Of a stretch of 12,740 nt of DNA, positions 1 through 6,709 are shown piece after piece (position 1 is the first letter of the stretch; every line of letters starts with the position of its first letter). The translations under genes were made by a program, and so were the position numbers. The notes beneath the pieces are model-generated. The model had not been told where the DNA came from. It saw only the letters and a program-made list of their open reading frames with translations, and did no database searches. Source of the DNA: an uncultured Planctomycetaceae bacterium (lineage in GTDB: Bacteria; Planctomycetota; Planctomycetia; Pirellulales; Pirellulaceae); the NCBI GenBank assembly GCA_903927685.1, contig CAIYOB010001661.1, positions 1 to 12,740 on the forward strand, read 5' to 3'.

Positions 1-2729
1 GCAAGAATTCCAAGGTCGTGTACGCGGTCGTGGACGGGGAGAACATCGGCAAGGGCCCCAAGCCGTGTTCCGCCTATCTGGGCATCGTCGGCGTGAACGT
101 GGGAGGCAAGCCGCGCGTCGCGCAGATCCTGCCGGACAGTCCCGCGGCGAAAGCCGGGTTGCTTCCCGGCGACGTCGTGCGCAGTGCGGGGGGACAGCCG
201 ATCGCCGAGTTCGACCAGTTGCTGGACTGGCTCCGCGAACGAAAACCCGGCGAGAAAGTCTGCCTGCAGATCGAGCGCGGCGCCGACACGCGGGACTTTG
301 AGTTCGCGCTGACCGGCCGCCCCGGCGCGCCGGATGCACCGCCGGTCTGGCTGGGCGTGAGCGGCGAGACGGACGAAGAGCGCGCCGTGCTGACCCAAGT
401 CATTGACGACGGCCCCGCCGGCAAAGCCGGCCTCCAGGTCGGCGACGCGATCGTCGCCGTGGACGACAAGCCGGCGGCCGGCTTTGACCAGGTGATCGAG
501 TTGGTCCGCGGCCACCAGGCGGGCGACAAGATCAAACTGAAAACCATCCGCGGCCAGCAGGCACGCGAGGTCGAGGTCACGCTGGAACTTCGGCCGGGGC
601 AACCGGCCCCGGCGGCCAAGCCGGCGCCCAGCGACGTGTTCCTGGGAATCCAGGGCGAGGACGTCGCCGGCGGAGCAAAGCTGACGCGGATTACCGAGGG
701 CGGCCCCGCGGAGAAGGCGGGCCTGCAGGAAGGCGACATTGTCCAGGCGGTAGCGGGCAAGCCGATCGCCAATTACGCCGCGTTGGCCGACCAGATCTCG
801 GCTCGCAAGGTGGGCGAGGACATGCCGCTGACGGTCCGCCGCGAAAGCGGCACGTTAGAACTCGTCGCCACCTTGGAATTGCGGCCCGGCGCTAACCGCC
901 CCTACGGCAATTCCCTGGGCGGACAGACGCACAACGTGCAGGACCAGCAGGGCGCCCAAGGCTTCGAGTACGGAGGCGTGTACCGCTCGGACGACGCCGG
1001 CGAAACGTGGACGCGCGTCAACAGCCTGAATTCGCGGCCGATGTACTTCAGCCAGATCCGCGTCGACCCCAACGACGCGAACCGGGTCTACGTGCTGGGC
1101 GTGGAACAGTACCGATCCGCCAACGGCGGCGTGACCTTCGAGCCGGATTTCGGCCGCGGCGTCCACGCGGACGGCCATGCGCTATGGGTCGATCCCCGCG
1201 ACGGCAAGCACCTGCTGCTGGGCACCGACGGAGGCGTGTACGCGACCTACGACCGCGGCGATCACTGGGACCACCTGAACCACGCCGCGATCGGCCAGTT
1301 CTACCACGTCGCCATCGCCCCCAAGTACCCCTATCAAGTGACCGGCGGCCTGCAGGACAACGGCACGTGGCTGGGCCCCAACCTGGGCAAGTCCGGCACC
1401 GGGCCGATCAACGAGGACTGGGTTGCGGTCGGCGGCAGCGACGGCTTCCTGTGCCGCGTCGATCCGGAGGACCCGGACCTGATCTACTTTACGGCCCAGG
1501 ACGGCGGTATGAGCCGCCGCAACCTGCGCACCGGCCAGACCGCCTCGATCCGGCCGCAGCGGCCGCAGGGTGGCCCGGCCTATCGCTTCAACTGGAACAC
1601 CCCGTTCCTGCTGTCGGCCCACAACGCGCGGATCTTCTGGACGGCCGGCAACTTCGTTTTCCGCTCCCTCAACCGCGGTGACAACCTGCAGGTCATGTCG
1701 CCGGAGATTTCACTCACCAAGCGGGGCAGCGCCACGGCCTTGGCCGAATCCCCGCGCAACCCCGACGTGCTGTACGCCGGCACCGACGACGGGGCGCTGT
1801 GGGTCACGCGGGACGGCGGCCGCCAATGGCAGGACCTGACCAAGCGACTGGGCGTGCCACAGCCCCGCTGGGTCGCCTCGATCGAGGCTTCGCGGTTCGA
1901 GGAAGGACGCGTGTATGTCGTCCTGGACGGGCACCGCTCCAACGACGACGAGCCCTACATCTTTGTCTCGGAGGATTTCGGCCAGACCTGGAAATCGCTG
2001 CGTGCCAACCTGCCCTGGGGCTCGACGCGTTGTCTGCGCGAGGACCTGCGAAATCCGCACCTGCTGTACGTCGGCACCGAGTTTGCGGCTTGGTGCTCGC
2101 TCGATCGCGGCCAGACGTGGCGCAAGATGAACACGAACTTGCCGACCGTCGCGGTGCACGAATTCGCTCAGCACCCGGAGAACGGCGAGCTGGTGGCGGC
2201 AACGCATGGCCGCAGCTTGTGGGTCTGCAACGTCACGGCGCTCCGCCAGATCCGGGCCGAGCATTTCACCGGCGTGCCTGCGCTGTACGCTCCGGAGCCG
2301 GTCGTGCGCTGGCAGCGCGAGCCGGGTCGCGGACGGACCAATCGGCGGTTTGTGGGCCAGAACCCGCCCAGCGGGGCTCAGATCTACTACTCGCTGCCGA
2401 AGAAGGCGGAAAAAGTCACGCTGCAGATTCTGGATATCCGCGGCGACGTCGCGCGGGAACTACGCGGCTCCGGCGAACCGGGCGTCCACCGGCTGACCTG
2501 GGACTTGACCCGCGCCGGACCCAAAGGTCCAGCCCCGCCGGGCAACGCCAGACCGGCCGGACCCGTGCCCGAGGGCGAGTACCGCCTGGTCCTGACCGTG
2601 GACGATCAAGTGCTGACACAGACCATCCGCGTTGAACGCGACCCCGCCGCCCCACCGACTCGTCCCGGCCGCGAGGACGCGGCGGACGAAGGTGGGGCGG
2701 AAATCGACGCGGGCAGCGACTATCAGTAG
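1..2729 (+). CDS. Secreted-type VPS10/sortilin-like Asp-box beta-propeller protein with three inserted PDZ domains (5' end missing)
   Basis: The frame is open from base 3 and runs off the left edge, so the first visible GTG (18) is probably internal and the N-terminus and any signal peptide lie outside. Numbering from GTG 18, the visible 903 residues hold three PDZ domains at about 19-100, 110-192 and 207-290. Each starts with a carboxylate-binding loop (AYLGI, VWLGV, VFLGI) and has the AGL.GD motif. An Asp-box propeller follows at about 320-740, with blades such as YRSDDAGETW, WVTRDGGRQW, FVSEDFGQTW and WCSLDRGQTW. A C-terminal FlgD-like Ig domain (about 795-873; VTLQILDIRGDVARELRG) and an acidic tail complete it. 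The residues just before PDZ1 (KVVYAVVD) look like a propeller strand, so the PDZ set appears to interrupt a blade. Known relatives are often named BNR/sialidase-like or sortilin-like, but no enzymatic activity is shown here. Scaffold or ligand binding outside the cytoplasm is inferred. It converges on the M56 peptidase gene. Confidence 0.88.
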   Translation, partial: KNSKVVYAVVDGENIGKGPKPCSAYLGIVGVNVGGKPRVAQILPDSPAAKAGLLPGDVVRSAGGQPIAEFDQLLDWLRERKPGEKVCLQIERGADTRDFEFALTGRPGAPDAPPVWLGVSGETDEERAVLTQVIDDGPAGKAGLQVGDAIVAVDDKPAAGFDQVIELVRGHQAGDKIKLKTIRGQQAREVEVTLELRPGQPAPAAKPAPSDVFLGIQGEDVAGGAKLTRITEGGPAEKAGLQEGDIVQAVAGKPIANYAALADQISARKVGEDMPLTVRRESGTLELVATLELRPGANRPYGNSLGGQTHNVQDQQGAQGFEYGGVYRSDDAGETWTRVNSLNSRPMYFSQIRVDPNDANRVYVLGVEQYRSANGGVTFEPDFGRGVHADGHALWVDPRDGKHLLLGTDGGVYATYDRGDHWDHLNHAAIGQFYHVAIAPKYPYQVTGGLQDNGTWLGPNLGKSGTGPINEDWVAVGGSDGFLCRVDPEDPDLIYFTAQDGGMSRRNLRTGQTASIRPQRPQGGPAYRFNWNTPFLLSAHNARIFWTAGNFVFRSLNRGDNLQVMSPEISLTKRGSATALAESPRNPDVLYAGTDDGALWVTRDGGRQWQDLTKRLGVPQPRWVASIEASRFEEGRVYVVLDGHRSNDDEPYIFVSEDFGQTWKSLRANLPWGSTRCLREDLRNPHLLYVGTEFAAWCSLDRGQTWRKMNTNLPTVAVHEFAQHPENGELVAATHGRSLWVCNVTALRQIRAEHFTGVPALYAPEPVVRWQREPGRGRTNRRFVGQNPPSGAQIYYSLPKKAEKVTLQILDIRGDVARELRGSGEPGVHRLTWDLTRAGPKGPAPPGNARPAGPVPEGEYRLVLTVDDQVLTQTIRVERDPAAPPTRPGREDAADEGGAEIDAGSDYQ

Positions 2730-2739
2730 GCGGCCTACT
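2725..2739. terminator. Short hairpin shared by two convergent stop codons
   Basis: AGTAGG at 2725-2730 and CCTACT at 2734-2739 form a perfect 6-bp inverted repeat around a CGG loop. The stem contains the TAG stop of the plus-strand propeller gene (2727-2729) and the TAG stop of the minus-strand M56 gene (2735-2737). Only TTT follows on the plus strand and no U-tract follows on the minus strand, so a role as a bidirectional terminator is inferred and weak. Confidence 0.3.
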
Positions 2740-4720
2740 TTCCGGCCGCTTCGTCCTGGATCGCTTTCTCCGCCGCCTGGCGCAGGGCGGAGTCGGAATC
2801 CTGCAGGGCCATTTGAATGCCCTGCTCGGCCAACTCGCCGCCGATCGCCTTGGCGGCCCGGACGACCGCGGTGCGGACCGCGGGCTCGTGGGACTTGTAG
2901 GCCGCGGCCAGCACCGGCAGACCTTCCTGCTTGCGTTGCACGGCGGCCTTGACGGCGGCGATCTTCTGGTTCGCGTCCCCCTGCTTGGCCAGGGCGTACA
3001 GGGCGACCAGGCCGTCGGCGCCCGGGAACTGAACCGCCTTGTCAACCAGCTTGGCCACCACCGCCGGATCGTCTTTTGCGCCCTTGCCGATGACCGCAAA
3101 CAGCAAGACTCGCTGCGGGCTTGCAGCGGCCAGCCGGATGACGGCGTCCTGGACCGCGGGTCCCGCGCGTTCGACCATCGCGCCCAAGCCGATGATGCAC
3201 TCCGGCGTCATGTGCTTGGCCAGCAGTTCGGCCAGGAAGATCCGGTCCGCGTCCGGCAAGGTCTCGAAGGCGTAGGCGAACACCGGCGCGGCGTCGACGC
3301 CCACCTCGAGGGCCGCCTCCAGCGCTCTGCGCCGCACGGCCTGGTGGCTCGACTTGCCCGCCGCCACGCCCAGCAGAACCAAGCCTTCGTCGCCCCTTGA
3401 CTTCGCCTGGGCGACCACTTCCAGCTGCCGGGTTTCGTCGCCCGCTTGCAGTACGTCCAACTGACGGTTCATTTCATCGCTGAAGCCGCCCGCTTCGTGC
3501 GCGTCCTTGGCTTGGGCAATCCGAGCATCCACGCGCTCCTTGATCGTGGCGGCCTGCGATTGGAGTTCCTTGACCTGGCCAGCCAGTTTCTCCAACGTCT
3601 GATCCAGCTCTTCGATCTTCGCCTGGGCGGACTCTTTGGTATACGTCACGTCCTTGGCGACCAATTCGACCCGCACGGCGCCGGCCAGAAACAGCCCGAC
3701 GGCGCCGGCCAACAACACAGCACGATGCAGCATTCCAGTCTCCTTCTCTGGGGAACTCAATAGAAAGCGAACACGGGCAACCAGCGGATGGGAATGCGCG
3801 CACGGTCCCACCGCCTGGACGGGAAGCCGGAACGCGGCCAACAGGGCCAGCGCCCGAGCGTAATTCACGGTTTCTTCAGGGCGGCTGGCGGCCAACTGAT
3901 CGCACAGCCGTTCGCTGCACTGGTCGAACATCCGGCTGGCCCACCAGGCCCCCGGATGGAACCACTGCGGCCAGACCAGGATCCTCGCCAGCAGCGATTT
4001 CCACAGGTCTCCGCGCTGGTAGTGAGCCAGTTCGTGCCGCAGAATCAGCCGCCGAGCCGACGGCGGGAATTCCTGCCACAATTCGGCCGGCACCAGGACC
4101 GCCGGCCCGCCGGGCAAGCGGCACAGCATGGGCCCTTCGCGGCGGGTCGCCAGCATCCGGATCTCGCGGCGGACCCGGTGCTGCCGCAGCAGGTCGGTCC
4201 ACTCGGCCAGCCAGTCCTGGCGGGGCTCGGTCAGGCCGCGCATCGACCGCGCGAAACGCCCGTAGCGAAACGCCGTCGCGGCGCCGAGCGCGAGCATCCC
4301 ACCGAGCCACACACCCACCGCCGCCCACCCCGCGCGAACGGCCCACCGCCGCTGTTGCACTCGGCGGGCTGCGGCTGCGTCTGCCGCGCCGGTCGAAAGA
4401 CGGTCCGCCGTCGCCGGCAGCCAGCCGGTGGACGTCAACCAAGCGGTTTCCGGCGAATCCGCAGTTGGCCGGCCGGTTGTCGCCTCGCCCGCCGAAGCCG
4501 GTTCCCGAGCCTCGGGAACCGAAACGTACCAAGGAATTGCGACGGTCAGCGGGGCCGGGATCCAGCCCTGCAGCAGCACCAGCAAACAGGCTAGGCGGCC
4601 CAGCTTCGGCTGGTCCTGCCAGCGGCCCCGCAGCAGCAGCGCGATGACCGCTGCGGCGACCAGTTGCATCGCCGCCGTCCGCGCCAAGGCAGCCAATAGC
4701 GCCAGCGGTAATGAGTCCAT
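2735..4720 (-). CDS. BlaR1/MecR1-type M56 zinc metallopeptidase with HEAT-like repeat domain instead of the beta-lactam sensor
   Basis: This 661-aa membrane protein is the probable signal transducer of the adjacent BlaI-type repressor. Membrane segments are predicted at about 3-30, 40-64, 126-153 and 333-353. The M56 zinc site is H229-E230-L-A-H233, and E270 in SERLCDQLA fits the third ligand. After the last membrane segment comes a coiled coil (about 363-410), then alpha-helical HEAT-like repeats (about 430-658; for example AVRRRALEAALEVG and AVRTAVVRAAKAIGGELAE). In BlaR1 this position holds a class-D-like penicillin sensor; no SxxK/KTG transpeptidase motifs are seen. By BlaR1 topology the repeats would lie outside the cytoplasm. 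Start choice: ATG at 4718-4720 has GAGGAGG (4727-4733) 6 nt upstream. ATG 4724-4726 directly abuts that Shine-Dalgarno sequence and overlaps the repressor stop as ATGA; it would add two residues. The two genes are clearly translationally coupled. The ligand is unknown. Confidence 0.9.
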   Translation of the reverse strand: MDSLPLALLAALARTAAMQLVAAAVIALLLRGRWQDQPKLGRLACLLVLLQGWIPAPLTVAIPWYVSVPEAREPASAGEATTGRPTADSPETAWLTSTGWLPATADRLSTGAADAAAARRVQQRRWAVRAGWAAVGVWLGGMLALGAATAFRYGRFARSMRGLTEPRQDWLAEWTDLLRQHRVRREIRMLATRREGPMLCRLPGGPAVLVPAELWQEFPPSARRLILRHELAHYQRGDLWKSLLARILVWPQWFHPGAWWASRMFDQCSERLCDQLAASRPEETVNYARALALLAAFRLPVQAVGPCAHSHPLVARVRFLLSSPEKETGMLHRAVLLAGAVGLFLAGAVRVELVAKDVTYTKESAQAKIEELDQTLEKLAGQVKELQSQAATIKERVDARIAQAKDAHEAGGFSDEMNRQLDVLQAGDETRQLEVVAQAKSRGDEGLVLLGVAAGKSSHQAVRRRALEAALEVGVDAAPVFAYAFETLPDADRIFLAELLAKHMTPECIIGLGAMVERAGPAVQDAVIRLAAASPQRVLLFAVIGKGAKDDPAVVAKLVDKAVQFPGADGLVALYALAKQGDANQKIAAVKAAVQRKQEGLPVLAAAYKSHEPAVRTAVVRAAKAIGGELAEQGIQMALQDSDSALRQAAEKAIQDEAAGK

Positions 4721-4722
4721 GC

Positions 4723-5130
4723 TCATCCTCCTCGCGACGCCTTGCCACAGAGATTCTGTTCGGCCTGGGCAATCAACCGCCGGATCTCTTGCAGATCCTG
4801 CGGCGTCAACGATTCATCCTGGAGCAACTGGGCGACCAGGGGAACCGGCCCGCTGACGCGCTCCACCAGCAGACTCAACAGGGACTCACTGACATCCTCA
4901 GGCGAGACGAGCGCCGAGTACCGGGCCGGCCGCTCCTGGCTCTTGGCCACCGCGCCCTTCTGGACCAACCGTTCCAGCCGCGTCTGGACCGTCGTGTATC
5001 CGACCGGCTGGCCCTGTCCGACCATCGCCTCGTGCGCTGCCGACAACGTCGCCGCGCCCAGTTCCCACAGCATGCGCAGGATCCCGATCTCCCCGCTGGA
5101 AAACCGAGCCTCCGACCGCCGCTTTGCCAT
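4723..5130 (-). CDS. BlaI/MecI/CopY family winged-helix transcriptional repressor
   Basis: The 135-aa product has the usual BlaI/MecI length. Residues about 9-75 form the winged helix, beginning FSSGEIGILRMLWELG, with the family's recognition helix signature YTTVQTRLERLVQKGAV (about 46-62) and a wing at RPARYSAL. The C-terminal helices (about 77-130) match the dimerisation region. In the family the dimer represses its own operon until the partner M56 protease is activated and the repressor is cleaved. Here the partner gene follows directly: its start overlaps or lies 2 nt beyond the repressor stop. The start is fixed by GGAGG at 5136-5140, 5 nt before the ATG. Two inverted repeats over the promoter immediately upstream are the likely operators, so autorepression is well supported by layout. 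The regulon beyond this operon cannot be told from this window. Confidence 0.93.
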   Translation of the reverse strand: MAKRRSEARFSSGEIGILRMLWELGAATLSAAHEAMVGQGQPVGYTTVQTRLERLVQKGAVAKSQERPARYSALVSPEDVSESLLSLLVERVSGPVPLVAQLLQDESLTPQDLQEIRRLIAQAEQNLCGKASRGG

Positions 5131-5135
5131 CTTCG

Positions 5136-5140
5136 CCTCC
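5136..5140 (-). promoter_or_regulatory. Shine-Dalgarno of the BlaI-type repressor, abutting operator 1
   Basis: On the minus strand GGAGG lies 5 nt before the ATG at 5130. It directly touches the end of the 20-bp inverted repeat at 5141-5160, so a repressor bound at that site sits against the translation initiation region of its own gene. Confidence 0.8.
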
Positions 5141-5160
5141 TTTACGACGAACGTCGTAAA
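5141..5160 (-). promoter_or_regulatory. Putative BlaI-type operator 1 (perfect inverted repeat)
   Basis: TTTACGACG and CGTCGTAAA form a perfect 9-bp inverted repeat with a 2-bp centre. It covers the expected transcription start (about 5157) and the short leader. The size and two-fold symmetry fit a BlaI/MecI dimer site, although the bases differ from the staphylococcal TACA/TGTA operators. Assignment to this repressor is inferred from position. Confidence 0.75.
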
Positions 5161-5163
5161 GTC

Positions 5164-5192
5164 AGTTTATGACAGCGGTCGTAAATAGTCAA
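5164..5192 (-). promoter_or_regulatory. Sigma70-type promoter of the repressor-protease operon
   Basis: On the minus strand, -35 TTGACT (5187-5192) and -10 TAAACT (5164-5169) are separated by exactly 17 bp. They match consensus at 5/6 and 4/6 positions. Operator 2 fills the spacer and overlaps the -10 box. Operator 1 covers the predicted start point. The predicted 5' leader is only about 27 nt. Confidence 0.65.
5166..5185 (-). promoter_or_regulatory. Putative BlaI-type operator 2 (imperfect inverted repeat)
   Basis: TTTATGAC and GTCGTAAA form an 8-bp inverted repeat with one mismatch and a 4-bp centre. It is the same length as operator 1 and lies 25 bp from it centre to centre. It sits between the -35 and -10 boxes, so binding here should block RNA polymerase. 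Two sites of unequal quality suggest graded or cooperative repression; this is inference. Confidence 0.65.
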
Positions 5193-5252
5193 GGGCGTTT
5201 CTTGACGGCGATTTTGTTGACGAGCGTGAGGTCTTTCCCGGCGGTCCGCCCG

Positions 5253-6572
5253 CTACAGTTTCCAACCGTCGCGGTAGGCACGACGGAGGAAGGCGTCGGC
5301 TTCGGGACAGTTGGTTGCCTGCAGTTTCTGGGCGTCCCACTCCAGCTTCTTGCCGGTCCGCAGGGCCACGTTGCACAGCAGGGCGGCTTCGGTCAGGGCG
5401 CCGGAATAGGCGAAGTTACAGGTCGTCGGCCCGCCGGTCTTGCAGGCTTCGGTCCATTCGCGATGGTGGCCGATCGAGTTCGGGATGAACGGCTCGGGAC
5501 GCTGGTAGTCTTTGAACCGGGCCTCGGGCAGCAACTGGTGCCGGCCGTAGTCGGCGATCAGCATCCCGTCCGAGCCGAGGAACAGCACGGCGCTGCCCCA
5601 TTGCGGGATCTGCTGTTCCTTGACCAGCGCCGGGTAGGGGCCGCCGTTGTACCAGTTCAACGTCACCGGGGGCAGGTCGCCGCGGGCGGGATACTCCTGC
5701 TTGGCGATCGTCCAGCGGGACGCACTTTCCGGATGCACCGGGCCGCTGGCCTCAACCGTCAGCGGATGCCGCAGATCCAGGGCCCAGAACGCCAGGTCGC
5801 AGTAGTGGCAGAAGAAATCGCCCAGCTGGCCGTTGGCAAAGTTCCACCAATAGCGCCACGCGAACGGCGCGTAAGCCGAATGGTAAGGCCGATAGGCGGC
5901 CGGACCGAGCCACAGGTCCCAGTCCAGGCCCTCCGGAATCGGCGGCTGGTCCGTGGGCGCGTCCGGCTGAGACTTGTCCGTCGGCACGGGCGGGCCGCCG
6001 AAATTCGCGCCCAGCCAGACGTGCACTTCGCGAATCGCGCCGATCGCGTTCCTCTGGACCAGTTCGACCACGCGGCGGTAGTTGTTCTCGGCGTGGATCT
6101 GCGTACCCATCTGCGTGACCAGCTTGTTCTCGCGGGCGACCTCGGCCATCACGCGAGCTTCGTACACGGTATGCGTCAGCGGCTTTTCGCAATAGCAGTG
6201 TTTACCCAGCTTCATCGCCATCACGCCGGCCGGAGCGTGCGTATGGTCAGGCGTGCCGACGACCACGGCATCGATCTGGGCGTGCATTTCGTCCAGCAGC
6301 TTGCGGAAGTCCTTGTACCGCTTGGCCTGCGGGAAGCGGTTGAACATCCCGCCGCCGCGCTGGTCGTCGACGTCGCACAGGGCCACGATGTTCTCGTGGG
6401 CCACCCCGTTCACGTCGTCGCCGCCGCGGCCGCCGATGCCGATGCAGGCGATGTTCAACTTTTCGTTCGGCGATCGGGATTGGGCACGGGCGACCAGGCC
6501 GTGCGCCGTCCAGACACCGGCGGCTACCGCGGTCGTACGCAACATGTCACGGCGGGTGATCAGAGTCGACAT
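5253..6572 (-). CDS. Tat-exported Gfo/Idh/MocA family oxidoreductase
   Basis: The 439-aa protein opens with a twin-arginine signal (TRRDMLRTT, R7-R8), a hydrophobic stretch and a likely cleavage site after A30 (VARA/QS), so export in folded form is predicted. Mature residues about 38-160 form the Rossmann domain, with GIGGRG at 45-50, the acidic CDVD at 66-69 and the family's EKPLT motif at 129-133. The C-terminal alpha/beta domain carries the conserved H-x-x-D pair H256 and D259 in GDFFCHYCDLAFW. Family members use NAD(P)(H) on sugars, inositols or related polyols; the exact substrate cannot be read here. An exported member must keep its cofactor tightly bound, as glucose-fructose oxidoreductase does. 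AAGGAG at 6581-6586 supports the ATG at 6572. It is separated by 137 bp from the upstream UroD-like gene and probably has its own promoter. Confidence 0.92.
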   Translation of the reverse strand: MSTLITRRDMLRTTAVAAGVWTAHGLVARAQSRSPNEKLNIACIGIGGRGGDDVNGVAHENIVALCDVDDQRGGGMFNRFPQAKRYKDFRKLLDEMHAQIDAVVVGTPDHTHAPAGVMAMKLGKHCYCEKPLTHTVYEARVMAEVARENKLVTQMGTQIHAENNYRRVVELVQRNAIGAIREVHVWLGANFGGPPVPTDKSQPDAPTDQPPIPEGLDWDLWLGPAAYRPYHSAYAPFAWRYWWNFANGQLGDFFCHYCDLAFWALDLRHPLTVEASGPVHPESASRWTIAKQEYPARGDLPPVTLNWYNGGPYPALVKEQQIPQWGSAVLFLGSDGMLIADYGRHQLLPEARFKDYQRPEPFIPNSIGHHREWTEACKTGGPTTCNFAYSGALTEAALLCNVALRTGKKLEWDAQKLQATNCPEADAFLRRAYRDGWKL

Positions 6573-6623
6573 GGCAGGTTCTCCTTGGGGGAATCAGGTG
6601 GAACTCGGGGGCAGCGTCTCAGG

Positions 6624-6641
6624 GGCAGCAGCGGCGCTGCC
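6624..6641 (-). repeat. GC-rich inverted repeat in the leader of the oxidoreductase gene
   Basis: GGCAGC at 6624-6629 and GCTGCC at 6636-6641 form a perfect 6-bp stem with a 6-nt loop, between the candidate promoter and the start of the oxidoreductase gene. No U-tract follows on either strand, so it is not a standard intrinsic terminator. A leader hairpin is possible. Confidence 0.3.
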
Positions 6642-6670
6642 GGTCCGAGGGCCGCGGGATCTGGGCCTTG

Positions 6671-6700
6671 ATTTTACCGGATGCGAAGTGCACTTGTCTC
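6671..6700 (-). promoter_or_regulatory. Candidate promoter of the Gfo/Idh/MocA gene
   Basis: On the minus strand GAGACA (6695-6700; 4/6 match) and TAAAAT (6671-6676; 5/6 match) are separated by 18 bp, just after the end of the UroD-like gene. The leader would be about 90 nt. The call rests only on motif match and position. Confidence 0.4.
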
Positions 6701-6709
6701 GTGGCCTTG

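Noticed and set aside
1..2729. Start of the first gene at GTG 18
   Set aside because: The frame is open to the left edge with protein-like residues before it, and a start there would leave no export signal and an incomplete propeller blade.
5236..5251. Hairpin after the oxidoreductase stop as a terminator
   Set aside because: The stem is only about 4 bp (GGCG/CGCC) and no U-tract follows on the minus strand.
5169..6671. 500-codon plus-strand open frame over the oxidoreductase gene
   Set aside because: It is antisense to a clear Gfo/Idh/MocA gene and has no domain-like content. It also starts inside the repressor promoter.
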